From the NCBI RefSeq assembly GCF_963665245.1, contig NZ_OY762267.1:2852001-2916000 (forward strand): a stretch of DNA of 64,000 nt, read 5' to 3'. Made by a program: the position numbers and the translations under genes. Position 1 is the first letter of the stretch; every line of letters begins with the position of its first letter. Below the pieces are notes generated by a model that worked only from the letters and a program-made list of their open reading frames with translations, ran no database searches and was not told the origin of the DNA. Below are positions 36,684 to 44,526 of the stretch, in pieces. This DNA is from an uncultured Paludibaculum sp. (GTDB taxonomy: Bacteria; Acidobacteriota; Terriglobia; Bryobacterales; Bryobacteraceae).

Positions 36684-37265
36684 TCAGGCCGGTGTTCGTT
36701 CCAAACCAAGCTCGCCTGCCCGTTGTTGCATGGCCTGGATGCAGAACTCTATGTGCACATCGAGGTCCACGCCCAGACCGGCGGCGCCGTTGATAATGTC
36801 ATCTCTGTTGACTGCGCGGGCAAACGCCTTGTCCTTCATCTTCTTGCGGACGCCCTTGGTTTCGACGTCGAGAATGGATCGCGTGGGTTTGACGTAGGAG
36901 ATGGCGGTAAGGAAGCCGGCAAGTTCATCGCAGGCGAAGAGGGTTTTCTCGAGGAGCGACTCGCGAGGTACGCCAGTGAAGTCGGCGTGGGAGAGGATGG
37001 CCCGCCGGATCTCGTCGCTGACGCCGCGTTCCTTGAGAATGGCCTCGCCTTTGACGGGGTGGTCCGGCAGTTGGGGGTGGATCTCCCAATCGAAGTCGTG
37101 GAGCAAGGCGGTGACAGACCAGGTTTCCGGGTCCACGGAGTGACCTTCGGAGGCGAACTTATGGGCGTACGCGAGGACACAGGCTTCGACGGCGAGGGAG
37201 TGGCGGCGGAGGGCGTCGTTCTGAATGAACTCGCAAACGATGGACCAAGCTTGATCGCGATTCAT
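36684..37265 (-). CDS. HD-domain hydrolase
   Basis: 193 aa from ATG 37265. Metal-binding HD motif in LLHDFDWEIHP (~57-67) with upstream RHSLAVEACVLAYA His and later SHADFTGVPRESLLEK, matching small HDIG-type phosphohydrolases. Likely acts on nucleotides or phosphate esters; substrate unknown. Lies between the amt operon and tRNA-Ala. Confidence 0.78.
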   Translation of the reverse strand: MNRDQAWSIVCEFIQNDALRRHSLAVEACVLAYAHKFASEGHSVDPETWSVTALLHDFDWEIHPQLPDHPVKGEAILKERGVSDEIRRAILSHADFTGVPRESLLEKTLFACDELAGFLTAISYVKPTRSILDVETKGVRKKMKDKAFARAVNRDDIINGAAGLGVDLDVHIEFCIQAMQQRAGELGLERTPA

Positions 37266-37331
37266 GAGATGTTGAGACCATAGTAGCGAACGGGCTCGGG
37301 GCGATGTTATATTAAGGGGAGTCGAGTCTGT

Positions 37332-37407
37332 GGGCCTGTGGCGCAGTTGGGAGCGCGCTTCCATGGCATGGAAGAGGTCGTGAGTTCGAATCTCACCAGG
37401 TCCACCA
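37332..37407 (+). tRNA. tRNA-Ala (anticodon GGC)
   Basis: 76 nt with encoded CCA. Acceptor GGGCCTG pairs with CAGGTCC (one G-T); D stem GCGC/GCGC; anticodon stem CTTCC/GGAAG around loop ATGGCAT, giving anticodon GGC; T arm GTGAG-TTCGAAT-CTCAC. The 3' end from 37384 is duplicated at 47211-47235, where the integrated element ends. Confidence 0.97.
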
Positions 37408-37408
37408 A
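37384..37408. repeat. attachment site at tRNA side (direct repeat copy 1)
   Basis: 25 bp starting GTTCGAATCT and ending with the tRNA CCA plus AA; identical to 47211-47235. It contains the T-loop arm and acceptor end, the usual crossover target of tyrosine recombinases, and keeps the tRNA functional. Confidence 0.92.
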
Positions 37409-37440
37409 TCTAAGCTCTTTCCTATCTGAATCTTCCGGCA

Positions 37441-38559
37441 CTAGTTCTTCATCTGCGCCAAAGGTGCGCCGAATGTACGTTGCAGCAGGTGCTCAGCTTG
37501 TTCCTGCCGCTTAACACTATGTTGGGCGTAATGGCGTAGAACCATGGCGGGGGAGTTGCCTAGGATGTTCGCTGCATCCTCCGCGGTTCCCCCTGCCTCT
37601 AGCAACGCCGTCGCCAGAGTATGCCGGAAGCGATGAGAATGGGCCCCCACCACTCCCGACAACTTGAATACCGTCTTCAGTGTACGTGACAGATCGCGCT
37701 TTGCGGCTGCGATGCTGCCATTGCCACTCCAGAAATAGTATCTCGAAATGCCGTCCGCCCCCTTAGGCTCGGGCAGGTTCGCCAGAGCATCGAGCACTTG
37801 CGGGGCGTAGCTCGCCAGGTTGAGACGGATCGGGTTGCCCGTCTTCGTGCGCGTCCTCGTGAGCATGCCGTCCGCCAGGTCGGACTTCTGCAGGGACACC
37901 ACGTCACTGATGCCCATGGCGGTATAGCGGAGCACCAGCAGCGCGGCCCGCGCCCGCAATCGTTCATAGGCGCCACGGCCCATGTTGTTCGCCGCGGCCA
38001 GCATCGCCAGGAACTCCTCGTCGGTGTACGGCCGCTTCTCTTTCCGCTTCACCTTCGGCCGCTCAACGATGCGCGCCGGGTTCCGTGGGCTCCACTCGTG
38101 ATTGACGCAATAGGCGCCGAAGTGGCGGAGGATGCCGAGTTCCTTGGCCTTGGTGGAGGCCTCCACCGGCCGGGCATTCAGGAAGAGCTCGACGTGCTCC
38201 GCCTTGATCTCTCGCACGGTATAGATGCCCAGCCCGCGAAGGTGCGTCTGGTAGCCCTCCAAGGTCCGCCGGTTATTCCGTAGGGTCTCGAAGGCCCGGC
38301 CCGCCAGGGAAGCAAGGAACAGCTTCACGGCGTCCGCAATGGGCTTGGCTGATGAATCGCTGGCGCCGTTCTCAAGTTCCGTTTCGCGCTTCTGCGCTTT
38401 CTTTCTCGCCCGCTCCCAATCTCGGGTGCCGGCCGATTTCCGCTCTCGCCCAAAGTCGCCGGTGATGTCCCAGGAGACAGGGCATTTGCATTTGATGAAG
38501 GTCCGCCCCTTGGCCTTGTGAGGGCATTTCGGGGTGTGCCTGCGAAATAGAGTCAACAT
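37441..38559 (-). CDS. int: tyrosine recombinase (integrase)
   Basis: 372 aa. N-terminal Arm/SAM-like region (~60-170, AVKLFLASLAGRAFETLRNNRRTL), C-terminal catalytic domain with HSHRFRHTLAT (His-x-x-Arg and following His) and LGNSPAMVLRHYAQHS containing the nucleophilic Tyr. The first catalytic Arg is normally in a TGLR-I-x-D block; here the block reads LRYTAMGISDVV, with Gly at that place and an Arg four residues earlier. A Cys/His-containing N-terminus (PKCPHKAKGRTFIKCKCP) may bind zinc. Ends 33 nt from the att site, as usual for integrases. Confidence 0.92.
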   Translation of the reverse strand: MLTLFRRHTPKCPHKAKGRTFIKCKCPVSWDITGDFGRERKSAGTRDWERARKKAQKRETELENGASDSSAKPIADAVKLFLASLAGRAFETLRNNRRTLEGYQTHLRGLGIYTVREIKAEHVELFLNARPVEASTKAKELGILRHFGAYCVNHEWSPRNPARIVERPKVKRKEKRPYTDEEFLAMLAAANNMGRGAYERLRARAALLVLRYTAMGISDVVSLQKSDLADGMLTRTRTKTGNPIRLNLASYAPQVLDALANLPEPKGADGISRYYFWSGNGSIAAAKRDLSRTLKTVFKLSGVVGAHSHRFRHTLATALLEAGGTAEDAANILGNSPAMVLRHYAQHSVKRQEQAEHLLQRTFGAPLAQMKN

Positions 38560-38568
38560 GGCCGTATC

Positions 38569-38793
38569 CTACCGCCCATTCGGGAACAACTCCCGGTAGA
38601 CCTCGGGCAGTTGAGATTCTCTGATTCGGTAATTCACGTAGTCCCGCTTGCCATCGCGCCTATTGGCCTTGCCCCACTTCGGCACGTCGTCGCGGTCGCG
38701 GACCACAATGCGAATGGTCTTCTGGGCCACGCCCCACCGTGCGGCAAGCTCCGGAATCGTGTAGTGCTTTTCTTCCCAGGGTGCAAGTGTCAT
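38569..38793 (-). CDS. small HTH protein (excisionase/MerR-like)
   Basis: 74 aa: KHYTIPELAARWGVAQKTIRIVVRDRDDVPKWGK is a winged HTH of the AlpA/Xis type, with a basic C-terminal wing. Lies immediately upstream of int and is likely co-transcribed, as expected for a recombination directionality factor. ATG 38793 gives the compact domain; upstream codons to 39051 are not conserved-looking. Confidence 0.7.
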   Translation of the reverse strand: MTLAPWEEKHYTIPELAARWGVAQKTIRIVVRDRDDVPKWGKANRRDGKRDYVNYRIRESQLPEVYRELFPNGR

Positions 38794-39117
38794 TGGATTC
38801 AAGTGCGGCGTCGACAATAAAAGGGGGTCTCCCCATACCTTCCTGGTGCAAGCCAGGCTTTGCGGTGGAGACGAAAGGACTGAGCATGAAGCATGCCGCC
38901 GTGTCGCTGGAGAAGGAGGAAAACCAACGGGGAGACGGCCCGCCGGATGGCACCTCAACATTGTCGAGGGTCTGCCCACCACGGCCCCAAGCTCAAAGGG
39001 CAACGGAATAGGCTCAAAAATCGGGGCGGCCCTTGCGAGAGGTCGCCCCAAGTCCCGTTCAGCCTTTCTGTTTTGGGAATACGCGGTTGCCCGCGCTCCC
39101 GGTTGCCCGGAAGGTCG
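38794..39117. other. intergenic region between xis-like and capsid genes
   Basis: 324 nt with no convincing gene. It holds the capsid-gene terminator (39015-39049) and must include the promoter of the xis-int pair; no clear -35/-10 seen. Confidence 0.5.
39015..39049 (-). terminator. intrinsic terminator after capsid gene
   Basis: On the minus strand GGGGCGACC pairs with GGCCGCCCC, followed by GATTTTTG. Located ~70 nt past the capsid stop. Good stem plus T-run. Confidence 0.8.
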
Positions 39118-40962
39118 TTACGCCCCCGCGTTGCAGTAGGCGCCGCGCCAGTCGATCGCAGCCGCGCCGAAGTCCACGCGCACCTTGACCTCCAGGCCAT
39201 CGACCTCGAAGCCGACGCGGGTTTCCGTCTGAGGGCCTTCGGCGCCGCTCAGATACGAGTACTCCAGGCTGGGGACCACGTCAGGATCGGCGAACATATA
39301 CCAGCGGGTGGTGCTCTTCGCGTCGAGGCGCGGGTCGGTCAGAAGTTCGAGTTTGCCACTGAACGGGTTGACGTTCGAGGCCTGCGCCGGATAGAGGCTC
39401 GCCAGGTACTTCTCGGCCGCCGTTTGCTTGGTGACGGGAACAATCAGGTAGCGAGGCTGAGCGTCCACGATCGTGACGCCGTCGACGCCCTTCTGCGTCC
39501 GCATCGCAATGCGGGCAGCGTCCAGCGTTGTATCGCCGATCGCGGCGCCGGAACCGGACTTGTTGAAGTGGTGGGCCGCATCGAACAGGGCGTAGGTGTC
39601 GCCCATCGTGGGGCCGTTACCGCTGTTCGAGGTGAGAATGTCGATGAGGAAATTGTCCTCGAAGTTCGCAACGGCTTGGCCGATCGCTTGGCCCAAGGTC
39701 GTGAACGCGGACAGGTCGTCGTTGATGATGGCCTGGCGGGTGATTCCGAAGATCCGGCCGTAGGTGTCGAGTCGGTACGATTCCGCGCTCTCGCCGATCG
39801 TGCCGTGCGTGTATTCGGCATGCTCAGCAACGAGCTTGAGGTCGGGGAACTCGCCGCGCCGGATCAGGCGCTTCAGCTTGAAGTCGCTGGCAGTGCTACG
39901 GCGAGAGACAGTCTTCAGGGCACCGGTGGCCGCCTGGTAGGATTCCATGAGCACCTTGCCGGCGTAGCCACTGAGCAGGTTCGGAAAGTCGCTGGTGGTG
40001 TGCAACGCGAGTTCCACAACCTTCGATTCGCCGCCCGCGACAATGCGGGGGCCGCCGCGATAGCTGAGGCACTCGCGGGCCATCTCGACTAGGCGCATAC
40101 CGTGGAAGCGCCGGCCGTTGTCACTGGGGGCCTTCCCGGTCCCGCGCGAATAGAGCGCGTCAATCATGCCCTGATGGGCGGTCTCTTCGCCGCTACGCAG
40201 CACAAAGGCGCCCGTCGCGGCAGTCGAGCCGTGCTGGGTGTCGGGGGTGGTGTCGCGCGAGCAGATCACATCGGCGGCGCGGCATTTGGCTTCTTTCAGC
40301 GTGATGCCGGGTGTGGCCAGAATCGCAGAGTCGAATTCAGCGCCGAGATTCATGTGGCTCAACAGAGTTTTGAGTTCGTTGGGGGCGGCAGCGGTTTCGG
40401 TCCCGGCCCCTTGAGTCGGAGAGGTGTATGTCTTCATAGATTGTCCTGATTCATGGGAAAGACTAACTGCGCCCGGATCGGCCGGCACCGTTACGACACT
40501 GATTTCGAACGGCCGCCATTTTGTCGCGATACGGCGAACCAGCCGGTCTCGATCGTCCATCTCGTCGCGGTATTCGAGGAGTTCGACGCCCATCGATACG
40601 CAGCGCACGACGCCCTCGGCAAGGTCATTCCAGAGGCCCTCGACCTCAGGCCGCGAGCTGAACTTCAAATCGGCGAAGAATTGGCCCCGCGTCTCGCGTG
40701 CGGCCTTGACGACGCCGACCTGAGAGGCGACAGGGACTCGGCTGTGTGAATCGAGCACGGGCGCGGCGCCCGAGTTCAGCCGCGAGAGATCGGCGCCGGC
40801 TGGGTCGAGAGTAAGGTCGTAGACATCGCCAGACCAAGGGTCGACTCGTTGGATGGCCGTGCCGGAATAGAAGACGACTGTAAGGGATCGGTCCGCGCGG
40901 TTGACGCTACTCGGGGTCGCTTGGGTTGAAGCCAGAAGGCACTCAGTGATGGTCGTACTCAT
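39118..40962 (-). CDS. HK97-type prohead protease / major capsid fusion
   Basis: 614 aa. Residues ~1-185 form an S78-like prohead protease: VLDSHSRVPVA holds the catalytic His, VVRCVSMGVEL the Ser, and FEISVVTVPADPGA the family end motif. After a flexible linker (SPTQGAGTETAAAPNEL; helical scaffold-like region ~190-250) comes the capsid part (~300-614; DTYGRIFGITRQAIINDDLSAF, TTRWYMFADP, GFEVDGLEVKVRVDFGAAAIDWRG). Fused protease-scaffold-capsid proteins are known in phages. In this element it is the only structural gene, so it may build satellite-sized heads. ATG overlaps the previous stop (ATGA). Confidence 0.88.
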   Translation of the reverse strand: MSTTITECLLASTQATPSSVNRADRSLTVVFYSGTAIQRVDPWSGDVYDLTLDPAGADLSRLNSGAAPVLDSHSRVPVASQVGVVKAARETRGQFFADLKFSSRPEVEGLWNDLAEGVVRCVSMGVELLEYRDEMDDRDRLVRRIATKWRPFEISVVTVPADPGAVSLSHESGQSMKTYTSPTQGAGTETAAAPNELKTLLSHMNLGAEFDSAILATPGITLKEAKCRAADVICSRDTTPDTQHGSTAATGAFVLRSGEETAHQGMIDALYSRGTGKAPSDNGRRFHGMRLVEMARECLSYRGGPRIVAGGESKVVELALHTTSDFPNLLSGYAGKVLMESYQAATGALKTVSRRSTASDFKLKRLIRRGEFPDLKLVAEHAEYTHGTIGESAESYRLDTYGRIFGITRQAIINDDLSAFTTLGQAIGQAVANFEDNFLIDILTSNSGNGPTMGDTYALFDAAHHFNKSGSGAAIGDTTLDAARIAMRTQKGVDGVTIVDAQPRYLIVPVTKQTAAEKYLASLYPAQASNVNPFSGKLELLTDPRLDAKSTTRWYMFADPDVVPSLEYSYLSGAEGPQTETRVGFEVDGLEVKVRVDFGAAAIDWRGAYCNAGA

Positions 40963-41195
40963 TGTGGTGAGACCCCCAGCGACGCCAGAAACGCCGTGTC
41001 CGCCTCCACCGTTTGCTGCAGCCGCGCCTGCCCGATGGTGGCGCCGACTTCGATAGCTAGTGCGTTCGCCAATTCGAGCGCCTGCTGGTCGGTGAGTGGG
41101 ACGGAGATGGACCGTGCGATGCCGTTGTCTGTGAAGGTCATTTTGATTTGCAGCGGGCTACCCCGCTGAAGGGAGAGACACACCTCAGATTGCAT
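40959..41195 (-). CDS. small element protein upstream of capsid, unknown
   Basis: 78 aa from ATG 41195 (GGAG upstream). Reads LQRGSPLQIKMTFTDNGIARSISVPLTDQQALELANALAIEVG: a beta-hairpin followed by helices. Stop overlaps the capsid start by 4 nt, so it is translationally coupled and probably linked to head formation. Family not recognised. Confidence 0.6.
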   Translation of the reverse strand: MQSEVCLSLQRGSPLQIKMTFTDNGIARSISVPLTDQQALELANALAIEVGATIGQARLQQTVEADTAFLASLGVSPQ

Positions 41196-41281
41196 AAGGC
41201 TCCTCTGCGCGCCCAGAGGCGCGATTGTTGGTGGATTGATGGCCGCAATGGGAAGGCGGCCGATGTTGGAGATGTGGCAGG

Positions 41282-41674
41282 TTACGGCCTGCCGAAGTGC
41301 AGGGTTCGCTGAGTGCCAAACGATCCGGTCCGAGCGTTGGCCGGCTGCGGTGCCCACTTGGCTGCGCCGCGCGCTTGGGGGTTCTTCTGGACAACAGGCA
41401 GCTGCGGGAAGCCGCCCATCGCCGAAGAGATGAACTTCCGGCCGTGCGGCTCAAACGTCCGATTCGTCGCAAAGGGTGACAGCTTGAGGCCCGCGGGGCG
41501 AACTCGCTCGATCACGCCATGTTTGCCGAATCCCCAGTAGTCGCCGCCGTCGATCAGGTCCGCAACATGGCGCGGGCTCAGGTTGCTGTGTGGGCGGCCG
41601 TCCTCGTCGATCATGGTGACGGCCGGCCCCTGATTTCGGAGGATTTCGGTGAGCTGCGAACCTTGGAGTCTCAT
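41282..41674 (-). CDS. element protein, unknown
   Basis: ~130 aa from ATG 41674 (GGGAGAAG upstream; GTG 41680 also possible). Contains GPAVTMIDEDGRPHSNLSPRHVADLIDGGDYWGFGKHGVIERVRP; the C-terminus is basic, Gly/Pro/Gln-rich and may be disordered. No family recognised. Same strand and likely same transcript as the capsid gene. Confidence 0.55.
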   Translation of the reverse strand: MRLQGSQLTEILRNQGPAVTMIDEDGRPHSNLSPRHVADLIDGGDYWGFGKHGVIERVRPAGLKLSPFATNRTFEPHGRKFISSAMGGFPQLPVVQKNPQARGAAKWAPQPANARTGSFGTQRTLHFGRP

Positions 41675-41753
41675 AGACACACTTCTCCCATTGGCGCTTT
41701 TTGCGCTCCCGGTTTAGACCCTTCGGGATGACGGGTTCTAGACTTGGCGATTG

Positions 41754-42386
41754 TCAGTCCGCGTCGAGGAAGGCATGGAGTGCTTTATCGATCGGGATGA
41801 GTGCGGCAGTAAGATTGAATACCTGGAAGGCGGGGTAGTCGGTTTCGACCTTGTGAGCCTGATCGTGATCGTAGGATGGATTTCTGTAAAGCCTCAGGGC
41901 TAACTGATGGTAGAGCCGCGCAACGGCCGGCTTGAGATCATCCGGGCCGTCTGCCTGGGTTGTCGCATAGTCTTCTGGGCGGTATCCCGTTTCGTCCAGG
42001 CCTTCAGGCTCTTCGCCGCGTTCGTTGAAGAAGAGCAGAAATCTCGGCCGCGAAAGGTCATGAGCGAATGAGTCGCTCGAAAGTAATTCCGGCGCAGATC
42101 GACTGGGTGTCGATGCATTCTGTAGGGATTTCCTATTCGCGATGACGTGCCAGACTACCTTGGAGGCCAATGATAGCGATGCACCTTCCGCCTTGAGGGC
42201 TAGAAGGAGGCCAATCTCGTATACCCCCCACAGGTCAAACACGCGCCGTTCACCAGCCAACGGCCGGTCTCCAACATGACGCAGGTACTTCCGTTTGATG
42301 TAGTTTTTTAGGTCACTGACGGAAACGTGCGGGAATATCTTCGCCGCATCCTCCAGTGAGTAGGTTCGGTTGGCTCTGGTATCCAT
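41754..42386 (-). CDS. MerR-like HTH regulator of the element
   Basis: 210 aa from ATG 42386. N-terminus RTYSLEDAAKIFPHVSVSDLKNYIKRKYLRHVGD...FDLWGVYEIGLLLALKAEG resembles a MerR-type DNA-binding domain; the C-terminal half (YHQLALRLYRNPSYDHDQAHKVETDYPAFQVFNL) is unknown and may sense a helper-phage or host signal. Its own promoter carries a perfect 15-bp palindrome (42410-42424), suggesting autoregulation and a role as switch of the element. In-frame ATG 42410 would lie inside the promoter and is rejected. Confidence 0.68.
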   Translation of the reverse strand: MDTRANRTYSLEDAAKIFPHVSVSDLKNYIKRKYLRHVGDRPLAGERRVFDLWGVYEIGLLLALKAEGASLSLASKVVWHVIANRKSLQNASTPSRSAPELLSSDSFAHDLSRPRFLLFFNERGEEPEGLDETGYRPEDYATTQADGPDDLKPAVARLYHQLALRLYRNPSYDHDQAHKVETDYPAFQVFNLTAALIPIDKALHAFLDAD

Positions 42387-42395
42387 GGCATCTTT

Positions 42396-42425
42396 AGTAT
42401 AGTCACGCATGACTAGACTAGTCAA
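42396..42425 (-). promoter_or_regulatory. promoter with perfect palindromic operator
   Basis: Minus strand: TTGACT (42420-42425), 18-nt spacer, TATACT (42396-42401). The perfect dyad TGACTAG-A-CTAGTCA spans 42410-42424, across the -35 and spacer. The short leader puts the start codon only ~10 nt downstream of -10. Confidence 0.8.
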
Positions 42426-42487
42426 TAAAAAACTTACGTGTCATGTGGGACTATTTCCATCGATGGGCTACTGCGGGTACAAGGATA

Positions 42488-42515
42488 CGAAAAGGGCGGA
42501 GCCGAAGCCCCGCCC
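42488..42515 (-). terminator. intrinsic terminator with TTCG loop
   Basis: On the minus strand GGGCGGGGC-TTCG-GCTCCGCCC followed by TTTT: a nine-pair stem (one G-U) with a UUCG tetraloop. It closes the retropepsin transcription unit ~105 nt after its stop and insulates the MerR-like gene. Confidence 0.9.
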
Positions 42516-42620
42516 GTGTGTGTCGTCGATAACTTGAGCGGCCAGACGCTAGCTGAGTGCGGGATCTTTTCTTCGCCGACTTGCCAAGTTCAGGCCATCG
42601 TCTTTCTCATCTTGTTGAAA

Positions 42621-43058
42621 CTAGAAGGCCAAAGTGAAAAACCCAGACTGGCCATCGTAGACAAGCAAACAGCTACCGAGCACGTCCCGCCCGATGAGCG
42701 CCTGAATCCCCTGAACGGCCAACTGACTCTCCGCTACTGCCACATTGTTGAGAGATAACGACAGATTTGGATGTAGCAGAACGAGGCTCACGTCGTACAG
42801 ATTTGCTTGGTGCGGCTGCTCACCAGTCGAGGGCGTTAGCATCGGAGTAACGCCACGAGGGGAAATCCCAAGAGAAGCGATGACGGACGGGTCAATACAA
42901 GTACAACTCGCCCCCGTGTCAACGAGGCCCCGAATTGTCACGGGAGTCGGTACTAGCTTCCCGGCTTGACTCAAGGCTTGGGCGCGAGCGGTACTGACGC
43001 CAATTCGGACATCCAAGACCGGACCTCCAGGTGATAACTGGATAGTCAGGTGTGGCAT
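42621..43058 (-). CDS. retropepsin-like aspartic protease
   Basis: 145 aa. GLVDTGASCTCI is the active-site DTGA motif of retroviral-type (single-domain, dimeric) aspartic proteases; ALIGRDVLGSCLLVYDG supplies the conserved hydrophobic-Gly segment. ATG 43058 (MPHLTIQLSPGG) fits. Overlaps the preceding small gene by 13 nt. Proteins of this kind often occur with that same small partner in unrelated genomes, so the two look like a transferable cassette carried as cargo. Substrate unknown. Confidence 0.8.
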   Translation of the reverse strand: MPHLTIQLSPGGPVLDVRIGVSTARAQALSQAGKLVPTPVTIRGLVDTGASCTCIDPSVIASLGISPRGVTPMLTPSTGEQPHQANLYDVSLVLLHPNLSLSLNNVAVAESQLAVQGIQALIGRDVLGSCLLVYDGQSGFFTLAF

Positions 43059-43285
43059 GGCTGGTCGAACAACCTGGAAACGAACTGAACCTGCTCGCAC
43101 GCCTCGATCTTCTTCACCAGAAAAACCTCAAGGCCGAATTGCTTGTAGCCCTCGTTCAAAGCATCCTCGTACGTTCCGAATACTCCAATCAGGTCTTGGT
43201 CGTGGATCAACGCGAACTTACCCTCATCCCCACGCAGCTGATGGAGCACCCGCTTGTAAGTTGCTAGTTCCGTTTCGAGTGCCAT
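43046..43285 (-). CDS. small partner protein of the retropepsin
   Basis: 79 aa: ALETELATYKRVLHQL, GKFALIHDQDLIGVFGTYEDALNEGYKQFGLEVFLVKKI, a DUF5678-like small alpha/beta protein recognised by the GKFxLI and YEDALxxGYxxFG pattern. Its 3' end overlaps the protease start by 13 nt. Role unknown; perhaps inhibitor or substrate adaptor. Confidence 0.65.
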   Translation of the reverse strand: MALETELATYKRVLHQLRGDEGKFALIHDQDLIGVFGTYEDALNEGYKQFGLEVFLVKKIEACEQVQFVSRLFDQPCHT

Positions 43286-43405
43286 AATATTCTGCCTACT
43301 GATACTATTCTATACGCCGAGCGACTGCAATCCGATAGAGGCCCTACGATGGGCGCCCTTAGGATCGGAGCAGGATCTACTACTCCCTCCCGCCCCGATG
43401 AGCGG

Positions 43406-43516
43406 CTAGGAGATTGCTCGCTTGCCCCATTCCTGTATCGCGCGCCTGCTGGCGGCCGTCCATGCCTGCAGGTCGATCGGCTCGCCTGTGGCCGCAGCGA
43501 GACCAGCCCCTATCAC
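43406..43516 (-). CDS. tiny ORF coupled to Nu1-like gene
   Basis: GTG 43516 overlaps the stop of the preceding gene (GTGA) and gives 36 aa: IGAGLAAATGEPIDLQAWTA, ASRRAIQEWGKRAIS. The amphipathic sequence and overlap make it plausible, but it could equally be the end of a frameshifted upstream gene. Confidence 0.3.
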   Translation of the reverse strand: MIGAGLAAATGEPIDLQAWTAASRRAIQEWGKRAIS

Positions 43517-44067
43517 CGGCCCGGCTCAATCTCTGGCGCCACGGCTTCATCGAAAGCCACCTCGGCTGCTTCCAGGTCCAGGCCCTCAAAGATCGCTGTC
43601 CAATCGGGTTGAGGTAGTCCGCAAAGGGCGTCATCGTGGCAACTTGAGAACAGCGCAGGCAAGACGGTGAGCCACGATGTCATTCCAAACGCCTGCGCCT
43701 GCGTGCAGCCCAGCCGGATGGCAACACGGGCGGCAGCCTCCAGCGCTGGCGGACCTGTGACCTCCGCGAGCCATTTGCGGTCAGACGCGAGCGCCGCTGG
43801 ATCGGGGAGTTCGACACCGGAACCGGCGGTAGCCTTCCGTTGCGCCTTCGGCCCAGTCTTTGCCCTGGCCGTCCTTGTCGCCCGGCCGTTCACCCCCCAG
43901 CCGCCGGAATCAGGGCGCCAGTTCTTCCGGCACCACTCAAGCGCTTCGGCCCGGTTAAGTCGGCCGTCGGGACGGACAGGGAGCCCGGCTGCTACAAACT
44001 GGCTAACTCGCGCCCTGGTGAGCTTCAGCAGCCCTGCCAACTCAGACTTGGAAATGGTTTCGCTCAT
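43513..44067 (-). CDS. winged-HTH protein, terminase small subunit (Nu1)-like
   Basis: 184 aa. SKSELAGLLKLTRARVSQFVAAGLPVRPDGRLNRAEALEWCRKNW is a winged HTH like that of lambda Nu1 and related terminase small subunits. A basic linker (ATRTARAKTGPKAQRKATAG) is followed by a helical C-terminal region. A satellite could use such a protein to redirect a helper terminase to its own DNA (inference). It lies next to the repeat cluster at 44.3-44.5 kb, a possible binding region. Confidence 0.6.
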   Translation of the reverse strand: MSETISKSELAGLLKLTRARVSQFVAAGLPVRPDGRLNRAEALEWCRKNWRPDSGGWGVNGRATRTARAKTGPKAQRKATAGSGVELPDPAALASDRKWLAEVTGPPALEAAARVAIRLGCTQAQAFGMTSWLTVLPALFSSCHDDALCGLPQPDWTAIFEGLDLEAAEVAFDEAVAPEIEPGR

Positions 44068-44330
44068 TGAATACTCCTACAATTGTCAAATTAATACGGT
44101 TTTGGGAAGTTCTATCTAGGCAGGATCTGCAAGATGGGTACCCCCTCGCGATAAGCCGCTCCAAGGACCCCAAGTTATTGATTCCATTAGGCTGCGGCCT
44201 ATTTCGTGCGGGCACCATGTAGAACGCGGGCGTTCGCGGCTCGTTGTTTCACCACACTAAAGCCGGGCAGACCTTTCACCGGTCCAAGCCTTGTTCCGGG
44301 GATCCTCCGGCGGCCGATTGGACCCCTTGG
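44068..44330. other. intergenic region left of the repeat cluster
   Basis: Contains the promoter region of the Nu1-like gene; no certain gene. Frames here and across the repeats (44199-44513) encode low-complexity, repeat-derived peptides and are not called. Confidence 0.45.
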
Positions 44331-44523
44331 TGTACCGCGTGTCCCGCGTGTACCGCGTATTTTCATTGATCTACCCCACCACACTGCATATACACGATAG
44401 AAGGGTCTTGCCCGCTCCAAGAAGGTGAGATCAGAAATACTCGGTACACGTGGTACAAGCTTGATTCCACTTGGGTTAACACTCGGTACATACTCGGTAC
44501 AGACGCGGTACATACTCGGTACA
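44331..44523. repeat. GGTACA iteron-like cluster, candidate replication origin
   Basis: Six direct GGTACA copies at 44443, 44452, 44485, 44496, 44507 and 44518, the last four in an 11-nt rhythm within CTCGGTACA(T/G)A units. Two inverted copies (TGTACC) lie at 44331 and 44349. An AT-richer piece (TATTTTCATTGATC) separates the two groups. Directly beside the primase/helicase gene, the layout of iteron origins in satellites such as P4. Confidence 0.7.
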
Positions 44524-44526
44524 ACG

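Noticed and set aside
42438..42758. plus-strand 106-codon gene inside the satellite
   Set aside because: Runs antisense to the retropepsin gene and through its terminator; no family features.
44199..44513. 104-codon frame over the GGTACA repeats
   Set aside because: Its repeated VPSV/YRV peptides merely translate the DNA repeats; no ribosome-binding site.
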